A stretch of DNA of 17,631 nt from contig CAVXZK010000017.1 of NCBI GenBank assembly GCA_963766365.1, forward strand, positions 1 through 17,631, written 5' to 3'. The position numbers and the translations under genes were made by a program. The stretch is from JALORV01 sp963766365 (lineage in GTDB: Bacteria > Pseudomonadota > Gammaproteobacteria > Burkholderiales > Burkholderiaceae_F). Each line of letters starts with the position of its first letter. Positions within the stretch are counted from its first letter, which is position 1. The notes beneath the pieces are model-generated. The model searched no databases, had not been told where the DNA came from, and saw only the letters and a list, made by a program, of their open reading frames with translations. Below are positions 8,680 to 17,537 of the stretch, piece after piece.

Positions 8680-10017
8680 ATGAAAATAGCTGCACCTGCC
8701 ACGTCGGGGATGTTGCACCCGGGTTTCGTCTTTGGCGTCGCGACGTCCTCGTTCCAGATTGAAGGCGCGGCGGATGCGCGCCTGCCGAGCATCTGGGACA
8801 CGTTCTGCGCGACGCCGGGCAAGATCCGCGACAACTCGAACGGGCTGGTCGCGTGCGACCACGTGGCGCGCTGGAAGGACGACGTGGATCTCATCGCGTC
8901 CCTCGGTGTCGATGCGTACCGTTTCTCGATCTCCTGGCCGCGGGTGGTCCGGCGCGATGGGACGTTGAACTCCGCCGGCATTGATTTCTACAAGCGGCTG
9001 CTGGACGCGCTGAATGCGCGGCACATCAAGCCCTTCGTCACGCTTTACCACTGGGACCTGCCGCAACATCTGGAAGACCGGGGCGGCTGGCTCGCGCGGG
9101 AGACCGCGTACCGGTTCCGCGACTACGCCGATCTGGTCACCCGCGCCCTCGGGGATCGCGTGTATTCGTACGCCACGTTGAACGAGCCCTTCTGCAGCGC
9201 GTACCTTGGTTACGAAGTTGGTATCCACGCCCCGGGCCTGACGTCCAGGAAGTCCGGTAACGCGGCAGCGCACCACCTGCTGCTCGCGCACGGTCTCGGC
9301 ATGGACGTGCTGCGGACCAACTCGCCGCGCACGCTCAATGGCGTCGTTTTGAACTTTTCGCCGTGCTATGCGGCGAGCGCCAATGCGGAAGACCAAGCGG
9401 CCGCCGAACTTGCGGATGCAACATTCAACCAGTGGTACCTGAGGCCGCTGCTCGAGCAGCGTTATCCCGACTTGCTGGACCAGTTGTCTCCCGACGAACG
9501 GCCGCCGATTCAGGCCGGCGACCTCGAGATCATCGGAGCACCGATCGATTACCTGGGCGTGAACTACTACACGCGCTCGGTGTACCGCGCCGATGCCGTG
9601 CAGCCGTTCGTGCAGGTGCCGCCTGCAGCGCCGCTCACGGACATGGGTTGGGAAATCTATCCGCAGGGTCTGACTGACCTGCTGACGTCGCTGCATCGCC
9701 GCTACAGCTTGCCGCCCGTCTACATCGCGGAGAACGGCATCGCAGTGGCGGATGCGATCGAGGCCGGCGTGGTGCGCGATGATATCCGGACGCAGTACAT
9801 CCAGCAGCACCTGGATGCGGTTGACCGCGCAATGGATCAAGGCGTCGCGGTTGCCGGCTACTTCTACTGGAGCCTGATGGACAACTTCGAGTGGGCAGAG
9901 GGCTACGCGAAGCGGTTCGGAATCGTGCATGTCGACTTCGCGACGCAGCAGCGCACGTTGAAGGCGAGCGGCGCCGCTTTCCGGGACTTCCTTCTGGCAC
10001 GGCATCGCGGCGCCTGA
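8680..10017 (+). CDS. GH1 family beta-glucosidase (cytoplasmic)
   Basis: This retaining glycoside hydrolase of family 1 would cleave terminal beta-linked glucose from short oligosaccharides. I chose ATG 8680, giving 445 residues, the usual bacterial GH1 length; the frame is open further upstream, but that stretch lies in the promoter and leader. The N-terminus GFVFGVATSSFQIEGA is the GH1 opening signature. The acid/base Glu is residue 169 in TLNEPF, and the nucleophile is Glu351 in YIAENGIA, where Ala replaces the more common Thr before the Glu. WSLMDNFEWAEGY near the C-terminus lines the glucose subsite. No signal peptide is seen, so it should act on imported sugar. The ribosome site before 8680 is weak; ATG 8710 is an alternative. 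It is first in the LacI-controlled operon. Confidence 0.93.
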   Translation: MKIAAPATSGMLHPGFVFGVATSSFQIEGAADARLPSIWDTFCATPGKIRDNSNGLVACDHVARWKDDVDLIASLGVDAYRFSISWPRVVRRDGTLNSAGIDFYKRLLDALNARHIKPFVTLYHWDLPQHLEDRGGWLARETAYRFRDYADLVTRALGDRVYSYATLNEPFCSAYLGYEVGIHAPGLTSRKSGNAAAHHLLLAHGLGMDVLRTNSPRTLNGVVLNFSPCYAASANAEDQAAAELADATFNQWYLRPLLEQRYPDLLDQLSPDERPPIQAGDLEIIGAPIDYLGVNYYTRSVYRADAVQPFVQVPPAAPLTDMGWEIYPQGLTDLLTSLHRRYSLPPVYIAENGIAVADAIEAGVVRDDIRTQYIQQHLDAVDRAMDQGVAVAGYFYWSLMDNFEWAEGYAKRFGIVHVDFATQQRTLKASGAAFRDFLLARHRGA

Positions 10018-10042
10018 GCCAGCCGGGTTCGAGCGTCAACCA

Positions 10043-11047
10043 ATGCCGACCATCTACGAAGTCTCAAAGCTCGCCGGCGTCTCGCTCGCAACCGTTTCCC
10101 GGGTCATCAACAACAGTGGCCGTGTCAGCGAGGGCACGCGCCGGAAAGTCGTGAACGCGATGGACGAACTCGGCTATCGGCCGAATTCAATTGCACAGGC
10201 GCTCGCGTCGAGCCGTTCCAACTGTGTCGGCGTGCTGGTGTCGGAACTGCACGGCCCCTTCTATGGGGCGATGCTGAGCACGATCGAGCGTACCTTGCGC
10301 GGCGCGGGCAAGTTAGCCATCTTCACCGCGGGCCACAGCGATGCGGCGCGGGAAAAAGAAGGCATGCAGTTCCTGATGGGCCGCAATTGCGACGCCATGA
10401 TCCTGCACGTAGAAGCCCTGTCCGATGAATACCTGCGCGAATGCCGCGAGAGCATGATTCCGTTCGTCGTCGTGAACCGCGACGTGGCGGGCATGTCCGA
10501 CCGGTGCATCAGCCTCAACAACGAACGCGGCGGTTACCTTGCGACCAGGCTGCTGTTGCAGCTCGGACACCGACGCATAGCTTACGTCTCGGGTCCGCTC
10601 GCCTGGTCTGATGCGCGCGAGCGGCTCGAAGGCCACAATCGCGCACTGGCGGAGCAGGGCATTGAACCCGATCCGGCGCTGCTCTTCGAGGGCGACTACC
10701 AGGAGTCGGGCGGTTGTCGCGCACTCCAGACGCTGCTCGACAAGGAGGTGCAGTTCACGGCCGTCGTCTGTGCCAACGATGAAATGGCAGCGGGTGCGAT
10801 GGATGTGGCGCGCGATCGCGGCCTCGACATCCCCGGCGACCTGTCCATCGTCGGCTTCGACAATGCACCGCTTTCGCGGCACCTGCACCCGAAGCTGTCG
10901 ACCGTTGATTATCCGATCGTCGATATGAGCCGCATGGCCGCGCATTGGGTGCTCAACCATGTCTACGGCGACGAGAGCCTGGAGATCAGGCACCATTTCG
11001 AACCTGGCCTGCTGCCGCGCGATTCGACGGGCAGGGTGAAAGCCTGA
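10043..11047 (+). CDS. LacI-family transcriptional regulator
   Basis: This is a repressor-type regulator of 334 residues, the standard LacI/GalR length. Residues 2-22 carry the helix-turn-helix TIYEVSKLAGVSLATVSRVIN, followed by the hinge region NSIAQALASSRS with the Leu that normally inserts at a central CG step. The rest is a periplasmic-binding-protein-like effector domain, with NNERGGYLATRLLLQLGHRR and VVCANDEMAAGAMDVARDRG as typical blocks. It begins 26 bases after the GH1 stop, and its TGA overlaps the ATG of the GH3 gene by one base, so it lies inside the operon it probably controls. Likely operators are 8525-8540 and 315-330. The inducer is probably a beta-glucoside or glucose derivative, but this cannot be read from sequence. 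Confidence 0.93.
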   Translation: MPTIYEVSKLAGVSLATVSRVINNSGRVSEGTRRKVVNAMDELGYRPNSIAQALASSRSNCVGVLVSELHGPFYGAMLSTIERTLRGAGKLAIFTAGHSDAAREKEGMQFLMGRNCDAMILHVEALSDEYLRECRESMIPFVVVNRDVAGMSDRCISLNNERGGYLATRLLLQLGHRRIAYVSGPLAWSDARERLEGHNRALAEQGIEPDPALLFEGDYQESGGCRALQTLLDKEVQFTAVVCANDEMAAGAMDVARDRGLDIPGDLSIVGFDNAPLSRHLHPKLSTVDYPIVDMSRMAAHWVLNHVYGDESLEIRHHFEPGLLPRDSTGRVKA

Positions 11048-13335
11048 TGGCGTCGCCCTATCATCGTCGGTGCACGAGATCGCTCATGTGCGCAATGGCC
11101 CTTCTCGCATGCGTGAACGCGCCCGCGCCCGCGCGTGCCGAGTCGAGCCGCGCTTCGATCGAGGAGCGCGTCGAGCGGCTGCTCGGCCGGATGACGGTGG
11201 CAGAGAAGATCGGCCAGCTGGCGCAGGTGAATGCCGACGAAGGCAAGCTCTCGGACGATCTGCGCGCGGCGGTCAAGGCCGGCACGGTGGGCTCGGTACT
11301 CAATGCGGTCGACGTCGCGACCGTGAATGAACTGCAGCGCGTCGCAGTGCAGGAGAGCCGCCTCGGCATTCCCTTGCTGATGGGGCGCGACGTCATCCAC
11401 GGCTTCAAGACCGTGTTGCCGATTCCCCTTGGCCAGGCCGCGGCCTGGAATGCGGATCTCGTCCAGCAGGGCGCGCGCATGGCGGCGCTCGAGGCCGCGG
11501 CGTCGGGCGTGAACTGGACTTTTGCGCCGATGATCGACGTCGCGCGTGACCCGCGCTGGGGGCGCATCGCCGAAAGCTTCGGCGAGGATCCGTACCTGAC
11601 GTCGGTGCTCGGCGTCGCTTCGATCCGCGGCTTCCAGGGCGACGACCTCTCCCGGCCGGGCGCGATCGCCGCTTGCGCGAAGCATTTCGTCGGCTACGGG
11701 GCGAGCGAGGGCGGGCGTGACTACGGCTACGTGGGGATTCCCGAGATCGACCTGCGCAACGTCTACATGCCGCCCTTCAAGGCGGCGGTCGATGCAGGTG
11801 TCGCGACCTTCATGACCGCGTTCAGCGACGTCAACGGCGTGCCCGCGTCGGGCAATCGGTTCCTGATGCGGACCGTGCTGCGCGACGAATGGAAATTTCC
11901 GGGCCTCGTCGTGAGCGACTGGGAGTCGATCGTCGACATGGTCGTGCATGGTCTTGCCGCCAGCGAGAAAGACGCCGCGTTCGAAGCGCTGAGTGCCGGC
12001 GTCGACATGGAGATGGCGAGCACGACCTACCGTGACCATCTGGCGGAACTGCTGGCCGAAAAGCGCATCGACCAGGACACGCTCGATACGGCAGTGCGCA
12101 ACGTGCTGCGCGTGAAGTTCCGGCTGGGACTGTTCGAGCGCACAGTCACGGATCCGTCCCGGTATCCGGCGGTGGCGAGCGCGCAGAACATGGCGCTGGC
12201 AAAGAAGCTCACGACGCAAAGCCTGGTGCTGCTGCAGAATCGCAATGACGTGCTGCCACTCGCGCGCGCGTCGCTGCGCTCGCTTGCGGTGATCGGGCCG
12301 ATGGCCGATGACGATTACGAGCAACTCGGCACCTGGATCTACGATGGCGACCCGGCACTGAGCCGCACGCCGTTGCAGGCGCTCCGGGAAATCGCAGGTC
12401 CGCAGGTCACGATCCGTCACGTCCGTGCGATGGAAACGACGCGCAGCCGAACGACTACCGCGTTTGCGGAGGCCGTGGCCGCGGCCAGCAGCTCGGACGC
12501 GGCGGTACTGTTCCTCGGTGAGGAATCGATACTTTCCGGGGAAGCGCACTCGCGCGCCAACATCGACCTGCCCGGCAACCAGATGGACCTCGTCCGCGCC
12601 GTCAGGAGCGCCGGCAAGCCGGTGATCGTCGTGATTCTCGCCGGCCGGCCGCTCACGATCGAACCGATTCTCGCCGATGCCGATGCGGTCGTGTACGCGT
12701 GGCATCCGGGCGTCATGGCAGGCCCTGCGATCGCCGACATCCTGTTCGGTGTCGAATCGCCTTCGGGAAAATTGCCCGTGACCTTCCCGCGCGTGGTCGG
12801 GCAAGTGCCGATCTACTATGCGCATCGCAACACCGGCAAGCCACCGCTGCCGGGGGCTTTCGTGCACATCGACGACATCAAGGTGCGCACGTCGCAGACC
12901 GGGTTGAAGAACAAGTCCTGGTATCTCGACGCGGGCTACGAGCCGCTCTATCCGTTCGGGTACGGCTTGTCGTACTCCCGCTTTGCGTATTCGGACATCA
13001 AGGTCGCGCCGTCCCGTGCGCGCGTTGGCGTGCCCGTGACGGTTCGTGCCCGCGTGAAGAACGTCGGCAAGGTCGAGGCGGACGAAGTGGCGCAGCTGTA
13101 CGTCCAGGATCTCGTGGGCAGTATCACGCGACCCGTCAGGGAGTTGAAAGGCTTCCAGCGGGTGCATCTCAAGCCCGGCGAGAGCCGGGAAGTTTCTTTT
13201 CAGTTGTCGGCAGACGACCTGTCCTTCTATGGCCGGGACATGACGCGTGCGACCGAGCCGGGGGAGTTCCATGCTTGGATCGGCGGCAGTTCCACGGCCG
13301 ATCTGCGTGCGGACTTCGAATTGACAGCCAACTGA
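11047..13335 (+). CDS. GH3 family beta-glucosidase, exported (BglX-like)
   Basis: This family 3 glycoside hydrolase releases glucose from the non-reducing end of beta-glucans or oligosaccharides. The ATG at 11047 overlaps the LacI stop by one base and gives 762 residues, close to BglX of E. coli. Residues 1-31 form a signal peptide ending ARA before ESS; LLAC at 19-22 could instead act as a lipobox. The order is TIM barrel (about 35-365) with the nucleophile Asp291 in VVSDWES, the alpha/beta sandwich (about 400-620) with candidate acid/base Glu499 in SGEAHSR, and a C-terminal fibronectin III-like domain (about 655-755) after YPFGYGLSYSRF. It is predicted periplasmic or outer-membrane associated, upstream of the cytoplasmic GH1 enzyme in the pathway. 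Confidence 0.94.
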   Translation: MASPYHRRCTRSLMCAMALLACVNAPAPARAESSRASIEERVERLLGRMTVAEKIGQLAQVNADEGKLSDDLRAAVKAGTVGSVLNAVDVATVNELQRVAVQESRLGIPLLMGRDVIHGFKTVLPIPLGQAAAWNADLVQQGARMAALEAAASGVNWTFAPMIDVARDPRWGRIAESFGEDPYLTSVLGVASIRGFQGDDLSRPGAIAACAKHFVGYGASEGGRDYGYVGIPEIDLRNVYMPPFKAAVDAGVATFMTAFSDVNGVPASGNRFLMRTVLRDEWKFPGLVVSDWESIVDMVVHGLAASEKDAAFEALSAGVDMEMASTTYRDHLAELLAEKRIDQDTLDTAVRNVLRVKFRLGLFERTVTDPSRYPAVASAQNMALAKKLTTQSLVLLQNRNDVLPLARASLRSLAVIGPMADDDYEQLGTWIYDGDPALSRTPLQALREIAGPQVTIRHVRAMETTRSRTTTAFAEAVAAASSSDAAVLFLGEESILSGEAHSRANIDLPGNQMDLVRAVRSAGKPVIVVILAGRPLTIEPILADADAVVYAWHPGVMAGPAIADILFGVESPSGKLPVTFPRVVGQVPIYYAHRNTGKPPLPGAFVHIDDIKVRTSQTGLKNKSWYLDAGYEPLYPFGYGLSYSRFAYSDIKVAPSRARVGVPVTVRARVKNVGKVEADEVAQLYVQDLVGSITRPVRELKGFQRVHLKPGESREVSFQLSADDLSFYGRDMTRATEPGEFHAWIGGSSTADLRADFELTAN

Positions 13336-13372
13336 ACAAACGACTGAACAAACATCGGCGGGCGGGGGGATT

Positions 13373-14944
13373 GTGGAAGCAACAACGATCTATACGGTCA
13401 GGACGGCGCTGATCGTCGCACTGGGCGGTTTTCTCATGGGGTTCGACGTCTCGGTCATTTCCGGGGTCGTGCAATTCATCGAGACCGAGCTGCAACTTTC
13501 GAAAATCCAGCTCGGCTGGGCCGTCGCTTCGCTGACGCTGACCGCGACGCTCGCGATGATGGTGGCGGGTCCGCTCAGCGATCGAATCGGGCGCCTGCCG
13601 GTCCTGAAGATTGCGGCCGTGCTGTTCGCGCTCTCGGCCGTCGCTTCGGCCGTCGCCCCGAATTTCCTGACGCTGGTCGTGGCGCGGCTCGTGGGTGGCC
13701 TCGGCGTCGGTGCTGCGTTGATCATCGCGCCGATGTACATCGCGGAGCTTGCGCCGGCGCACTTGCGTGGACGCATGGTCTCGTTCAACCAGCTCAACAT
13801 CGTGATCGGCATCTCGGCCGCGTTCTTCAGCAACTACCTGATCCTGAGCCTCGGCGACAGCGACCAGGCGTGGGTCCAGCAGCTCGGACTGGCCCGCTGG
13901 AACTGGCGCTGGATGCTCGGCGTCGAAGCGTTGCCGGCGATTCTCTATTTTGTCGCGCTGTACACCGTGCCGGAGAGTCCGCGCTGGCTTGCGATGCACG
14001 GCAAGGACGCGGCAGCGCGCGAGGTGCTCGCCAAGGCGATTGGTACCACGCAGGCGGACATCGAACTGAGCGCTGTCAAGCAGGCGCTGGCGACGCATGA
14101 GGAAGAGGCTTCGCTCGGCGAACTGTTCCGCCCGACCTTGCGGCGCGTGCTGACGCTCGGAATCCTGGTCGCGGTGCTGCAGCAGATCACCGGCATCAAC
14201 GCGGTGTTTTTCTACGCGCCGATGATCTTCCAGCAGTCCGGCGTCGGGACCGACGCGGCGTTCATGCAGGCGATTTTCGTCGGCCTGATCAACCTGGTCT
14301 TCACCGTACTGGCGATCAGCCTGATCGATCGTCTCGGCCGTCGCCCCTTGCTGATCGCCGGACTGGCGGGCATCGCCGCGAGCATGTTGCTGCTCTCCTA
14401 TGGATTCGGTTCGGCCACCTACACCATCCGTGACGACGCGGTGGCGGGACTGTCTCAGAAGATCGATGCGGCGGCGCTCGCTCCGCTGGTCGGCCAGACG
14501 TACCCGAGCGATACCGCGTTCCGGACGGCAGCCGTGGACGCATTGGGCGGCGCTTCATACAAGGCGCACGAGTCCGACCTGTTGACCGCAGCGATCAGCA
14601 TCAATCCCGCCCTCATCCTGTTCGGCATCCTGGCTTTCGTCGCCAGCTTCGCGATGTCGCTGGGGCCGGTGATGTGGGTGCTCTTTTCCGAGCTGTTCTC
14701 GAACCGCATGCGCGGCATAGCGATCTCGTTCGTGGGCCTGATCAACTCCGCTGTCAGTTTCGGCGTGCAGTTGATCTTCCCGTGGGAACTGCAGAACCTC
14801 GGTAACTCCAAGACTTTCCTGATCTATGCGGCGTTCGCCCTGGTGGGGCTTCCGCTGGTGATGAAACTGCTGCCAGAGACCAAGGGCAAGAGCCTGGAAG
14901 TCCTCGAGGCCGAACTCGCCGTGAAGCAGCGGAGCGTCGGGTGA
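13373..14944 (+). CDS. MFS sugar porter, SP family (sugar:proton symporter type)
   Basis: This inner-membrane sugar transporter belongs to the Sugar Porter family of the major facilitator superfamily. The GTG at 13373 follows the G-rich GGGGGGA at a short distance. The 523-residue product has all the family marks: GPLSDRIGR at residues 66-74, PESPRWL at 200, QQITGINAVFFYAP in the seventh helix region, and PETKGKS at 501. Twelve hydrophobic segments are evident. An insertion of about 56 hydrophilic residues (roughly 347-402) follows the LLLSYGFG segment, so the protein is longer than the 460-490 residues common in the family. It lies between GH3 and the clan-A glycosidase, whose GTG overlaps its stop by four bases. 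It would import glucose or short oligosaccharides released outside. Confidence 0.92.
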   Translation: MEATTIYTVRTALIVALGGFLMGFDVSVISGVVQFIETELQLSKIQLGWAVASLTLTATLAMMVAGPLSDRIGRLPVLKIAAVLFALSAVASAVAPNFLTLVVARLVGGLGVGAALIIAPMYIAELAPAHLRGRMVSFNQLNIVIGISAAFFSNYLILSLGDSDQAWVQQLGLARWNWRWMLGVEALPAILYFVALYTVPESPRWLAMHGKDAAAREVLAKAIGTTQADIELSAVKQALATHEEEASLGELFRPTLRRVLTLGILVAVLQQITGINAVFFYAPMIFQQSGVGTDAAFMQAIFVGLINLVFTVLAISLIDRLGRRPLLIAGLAGIAASMLLLSYGFGSATYTIRDDAVAGLSQKIDAAALAPLVGQTYPSDTAFRTAAVDALGGASYKAHESDLLTAAISINPALILFGILAFVASFAMSLGPVMWVLFSELFSNRMRGIAISFVGLINSAVSFGVQLIFPWELQNLGNSKTFLIYAAFALVGLPLVMKLLPETKGKSLEVLEAELAVKQRSVG

Positions 14945-16290
14945 ACGCCTCTCGCATCGGTTGCCTGCTGTTCGTGCTGCTGAACCTGTGCGCGGGCAGT
15001 ACGTTTGCGCGTGAGCCTGCAGCCACTGGCGCTGTAGCGGTGCGCGTCGCGCGCGACGGCACGAAGTTCGTGCTGCTGCGTGACGGCAAGCCGTATCCGG
15101 TCAAGGGCGCAGGTCTCGAGTTCGGCAGTGCCGCGGCATTGGCGGCCCACGGCGGTAATTCCTTCCGCACCTGGCGCACAGAGAACGGTCAGCGGAGTGG
15201 CCGCGAGGTTCTCGACGAAGCGGCGCAACTCGGCCTGACCGTCGCGATGTGCATCGAGATCGGCCGGGAGCGCCTCAAGTTCGATTACGACGACGAGAAG
15301 GCGGTCGCGAAGCAACTGGAGTACGCGCGGCGCGAGGTGCTGAAGTACAAGGATCATCCGGCGCTGCTGGCATGGATCATCGGCAACGAAGCGAACCTGC
15401 GCTTCAAGAATCCGAAGGTCTTCGATGCCATCAACGACATCTCGAAGATGATCCACCAGGTGGACCCGAATCATCCGACGACCACTGCCCTGTCTGGCTT
15501 CAGCGCCGAATTGGCCACGCTGATCGACACGCGTGCGCCAGACCTCGATTTCGTCGGCATCCAGATGTACGGGGACATCGTGAACCTGCCTCGTTACCTG
15601 GCCGAGGCGAATTTCCGCAAGCCGTACATGGTGACCGAGTGGGGCGCCACGGGGCACTGGGAGGTCGACAAGACGACCTGGGGCGCGCCCATCGAGCACA
15701 CCAGCAGCGAAAAGGCGGCGTCCTATCGCAAGGCCTGGGAAACGGTCATCGCCTCCGGTGACCCGCGGCTGATCGGCGACTATGTCTTCCTGTGGGGCCA
15801 GAAGCAGGAGCGCACGCCCACCTGGTACGGCCTGTTTCTCGCGGATGGTTCCCCGACCGAGACCGTCGACTTCATGCAGTTCGCGTGGACTGGCGCGTGG
15901 CCTGCCAACCGCTCGCCGCGCGTCGAAGCCCTCAAGCTCGACTCGAAGCTGGCGACCGACAACGTGGTTGTCGCTCCGGGACAGCGCGTCACCGCCAGTG
16001 TCGCGGCGACGGATCCGGAGGGAGGCAAGCTGGACTATTCCTGGCAGCTTGTGCGCGCAATCGAGTTGAAGCAGGACGGTGGCGACGACGAGCCCATGCC
16101 GCCAACCGTACGTGTGCGCATGGACGATGCCGACGGCGCCAATCCGTCCTTCATCGCTCCGCGCCGGCCGGGGGCCTATCGACTGTTCGTCTACGTGCAC
16201 GACCAGTCCGGCAGTGCCGGGCACGCGAACATTCCATTTTACGTCACGCCGCCCGGCACCCTCCCACCCGTCGCGGTAGCGGTGAGGTAG
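14941..16290 (+). CDS. Exported clan-A glycoside hydrolase (GH2-like TIM barrel) with C-terminal Ig/PKD-like domain
   Basis: The 449-residue product begins at a GTG overlapping the porter stop (GTGA). Residues 1-23 are a signal peptide ending STFA before REP. The catalytic barrel (about 35-320) resembles the GH2 C-terminal TIM-barrel family. AWIIGNEAN carries the candidate acid/base Glu150, and YMVTEWGATGHW carries the candidate nucleophile Glu233, the spacing expected for a clan-A retaining enzyme. WTGAWPANRSP marks the end of the barrel, followed by a beta-rich domain (about 325-440) like PKD or other Ig-fold modules, with VTASVAATDPEGGKLDYSWQL. The sugar-binding N-terminal domains of true GH2 enzymes are absent, so assignment to a numbered family is uncertain. 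Context suggests a beta-glucan-cleaving or transglycosylating enzyme working outside the cytoplasm. Confidence 0.75.
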   Translation: MNASRIGCLLFVLLNLCAGSTFAREPAATGAVAVRVARDGTKFVLLRDGKPYPVKGAGLEFGSAAALAAHGGNSFRTWRTENGQRSGREVLDEAAQLGLTVAMCIEIGRERLKFDYDDEKAVAKQLEYARREVLKYKDHPALLAWIIGNEANLRFKNPKVFDAINDISKMIHQVDPNHPTTTALSGFSAELATLIDTRAPDLDFVGIQMYGDIVNLPRYLAEANFRKPYMVTEWGATGHWEVDKTTWGAPIEHTSSEKAASYRKAWETVIASGDPRLIGDYVFLWGQKQERTPTWYGLFLADGSPTETVDFMQFAWTGAWPANRSPRVEALKLDSKLATDNVVVAPGQRVTASVAATDPEGGKLDYSWQLVRAIELKQDGGDDEPMPPTVRVRMDDADGANPSFIAPRRPGAYRLFVYVHDQSGSAGHANIPFYVTPPGTLPPVAVAVR

Positions 16291-17489
16291 TGAACACGTC
16301 CGAGATCTTCCTGGTCGCGATGGTGCTGATCTTCGGGCTGCCGTTCCTGATCTGGAGACTGGGACGCACGGAGTACTTCGCGCCGCTGGTCGTGGTGCAG
16401 ATCGTCACGGGTATCGTGCTCGGACCCGGCGTCCTCGGCGCGGCCTTTCCGGAGTACTACCGTTTCGTCTTCAACCCGGCGGTCGTGCAGTCGCTGAACG
16501 GCATCGCGTGGTGGGCGGTGATGTGTTTCGTGCTGCTCGCGGGCGTCGAGCTCGACCTGAAGCACGCGTGGGAGCACCGGCGGGAGAGCAGCACGGCCGC
16601 CGGCCTCGCACTCGGCGTCCCCTTGATCACAGGCAGCCTCGCCGCGGCGGTCCTGGCCTGGTTCCCAGGCTGGATCGGCCCGCAGGCCCACACCTGGCAA
16701 TTCATCGTTGGCGTGGGCATGGCCTGTGCCGTGACGGCGCTGCCGATCCTGGTGCTGTTTCTGGAAAAACTCGGCGTTCTGCGCACGGCGCTCGGGCAAC
16801 GCATCCTGCGCTACGCGAGCATGGATGACATCGCGATCTGGGGCGTGCTCGCGCTGATCCTCATGGACTGGCATCGCGTGGGCCGGCAAGCCGGCTTTCT
16901 CGTCGCGTTCGCCGTCGTGGCTGTCGGCTTTCGCCACCTGATGCAGCGGCTGGAGGAGCGCGATCGCTGGTATGTCGCGCTGATCTGGCTGGCACTGTGC
17001 GGGCTGGGCGCAGACTGGTCGGGTCTGCACTTCATGGTCGGGGCATTCCTGGCGGGTGCCGCCATCGACCGCGACTGGTTCGACCAAACCCGGCTCGACT
17101 CGATCCGGCACAACGTCCTGCTGGTCATGATGCCCGTGTTCTTCCTGAGCACGGGGCTGCGCACGGAATGGCAGGCAGGCGGCGCCCAGGTCTTCCTGGC
17201 GGCAGCGATGCTGCTGGTGGCATCTATCGGCGGCAAGCTCATCGCGACGAGCGTGGCGGGGCGCGTGCTGCGCTGGCAGCCCGGCGAGGCGAGCCTGATC
17301 GGCTGGCTGCTGCAGACCAAGGCGCTGATCATGATCATCTTCGCCAGCATCCTGCTGGACAAGGCGGTGATCACCGCTTCGACGTTTACGGCACTGCTGC
17401 TGATGGCCGTGGGCAGCACCATGCTGACCATTCCCGTCGTGACCCCCAAGCTGGCCCGGCTGCGGCACCTCGTCGGCAAGACTGACTGA
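16290..17489 (+). CDS. Cation:proton antiporter, CPA2/Kef-type membrane domain
   Basis: This 399-residue inner-membrane protein has 11-13 hydrophobic segments and belongs to the Na+/H+ exchanger superfamily (PF00999). The GTG at 16290 overlaps the previous stop TAG by one base and has GTGAGG at 16282-16287. The Asp-Asp pair at residues 179-180 in ASMDDIAIW matches the ion-binding DD of CPA2-type electrogenic exchangers. VQIVTGIVLGPGVLG, FVLLAGVELDLK and ACAVTALPIL are characteristic. There is no C-terminal TrkA-N nucleotide-binding domain, unlike KefB/KefC. Its place as the last gene of a sugar operon is unusual. It may balance the ion gradient used by the porter, or it may be a passenger gene. 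Confidence 0.86.
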   Translation: MNTSEIFLVAMVLIFGLPFLIWRLGRTEYFAPLVVVQIVTGIVLGPGVLGAAFPEYYRFVFNPAVVQSLNGIAWWAVMCFVLLAGVELDLKHAWEHRRESSTAAGLALGVPLITGSLAAAVLAWFPGWIGPQAHTWQFIVGVGMACAVTALPILVLFLEKLGVLRTALGQRILRYASMDDIAIWGVLALILMDWHRVGRQAGFLVAFAVVAVGFRHLMQRLEERDRWYVALIWLALCGLGADWSGLHFMVGAFLAGAAIDRDWFDQTRLDSIRHNVLLVMMPVFFLSTGLRTEWQAGGAQVFLAAAMLLVASIGGKLIATSVAGRVLRWQPGEASLIGWLLQTKALIMIIFASILLDKAVITASTFTALLLMAVGSTMLTIPVVTPKLARLRHLVGKTD

Positions 17490-17537
17490 AGGCCGGCCAG
17501 TATTCCGGCTCAAAGGCCTGCGGGCTGAACAAGCGCC

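Noticed and set aside
8477..8683. 68-codon + frame between halogenase 2 and GH1
   Set aside because: It covers the promoter, operator and leader hairpin and has no ribosome site or recognisable product.
8560..10005. Long minus-strand open frame opposite GH1
   Set aside because: Antisense shadow; the + strand has complete GH1 catalytic motifs.
10963..13272. 769-codon minus-strand open frame opposite GH3
   Set aside because: Same codon-bias artefact; composition is Arg/His-rich and no motif is recognisable.
14824..16224. 466-codon minus-strand open frame opposite the clan-A glycosidase
   Set aside because: Shadow frame; the + strand product has a signal peptide and catalytic Glu motifs.
16239..17513. 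424-codon minus-strand open frame opposite the antiporter
   Set aside because: Gln/His/Arg-rich low-complexity translation; the + strand encodes a typical membrane antiporter.
17491..17519. Possible terminator after the antiporter
   Set aside because: Only 5-base-pair alternative stems (GCCGG/CCGGC or AGGCC/GGCCT) with no T-run, so too weak to call.
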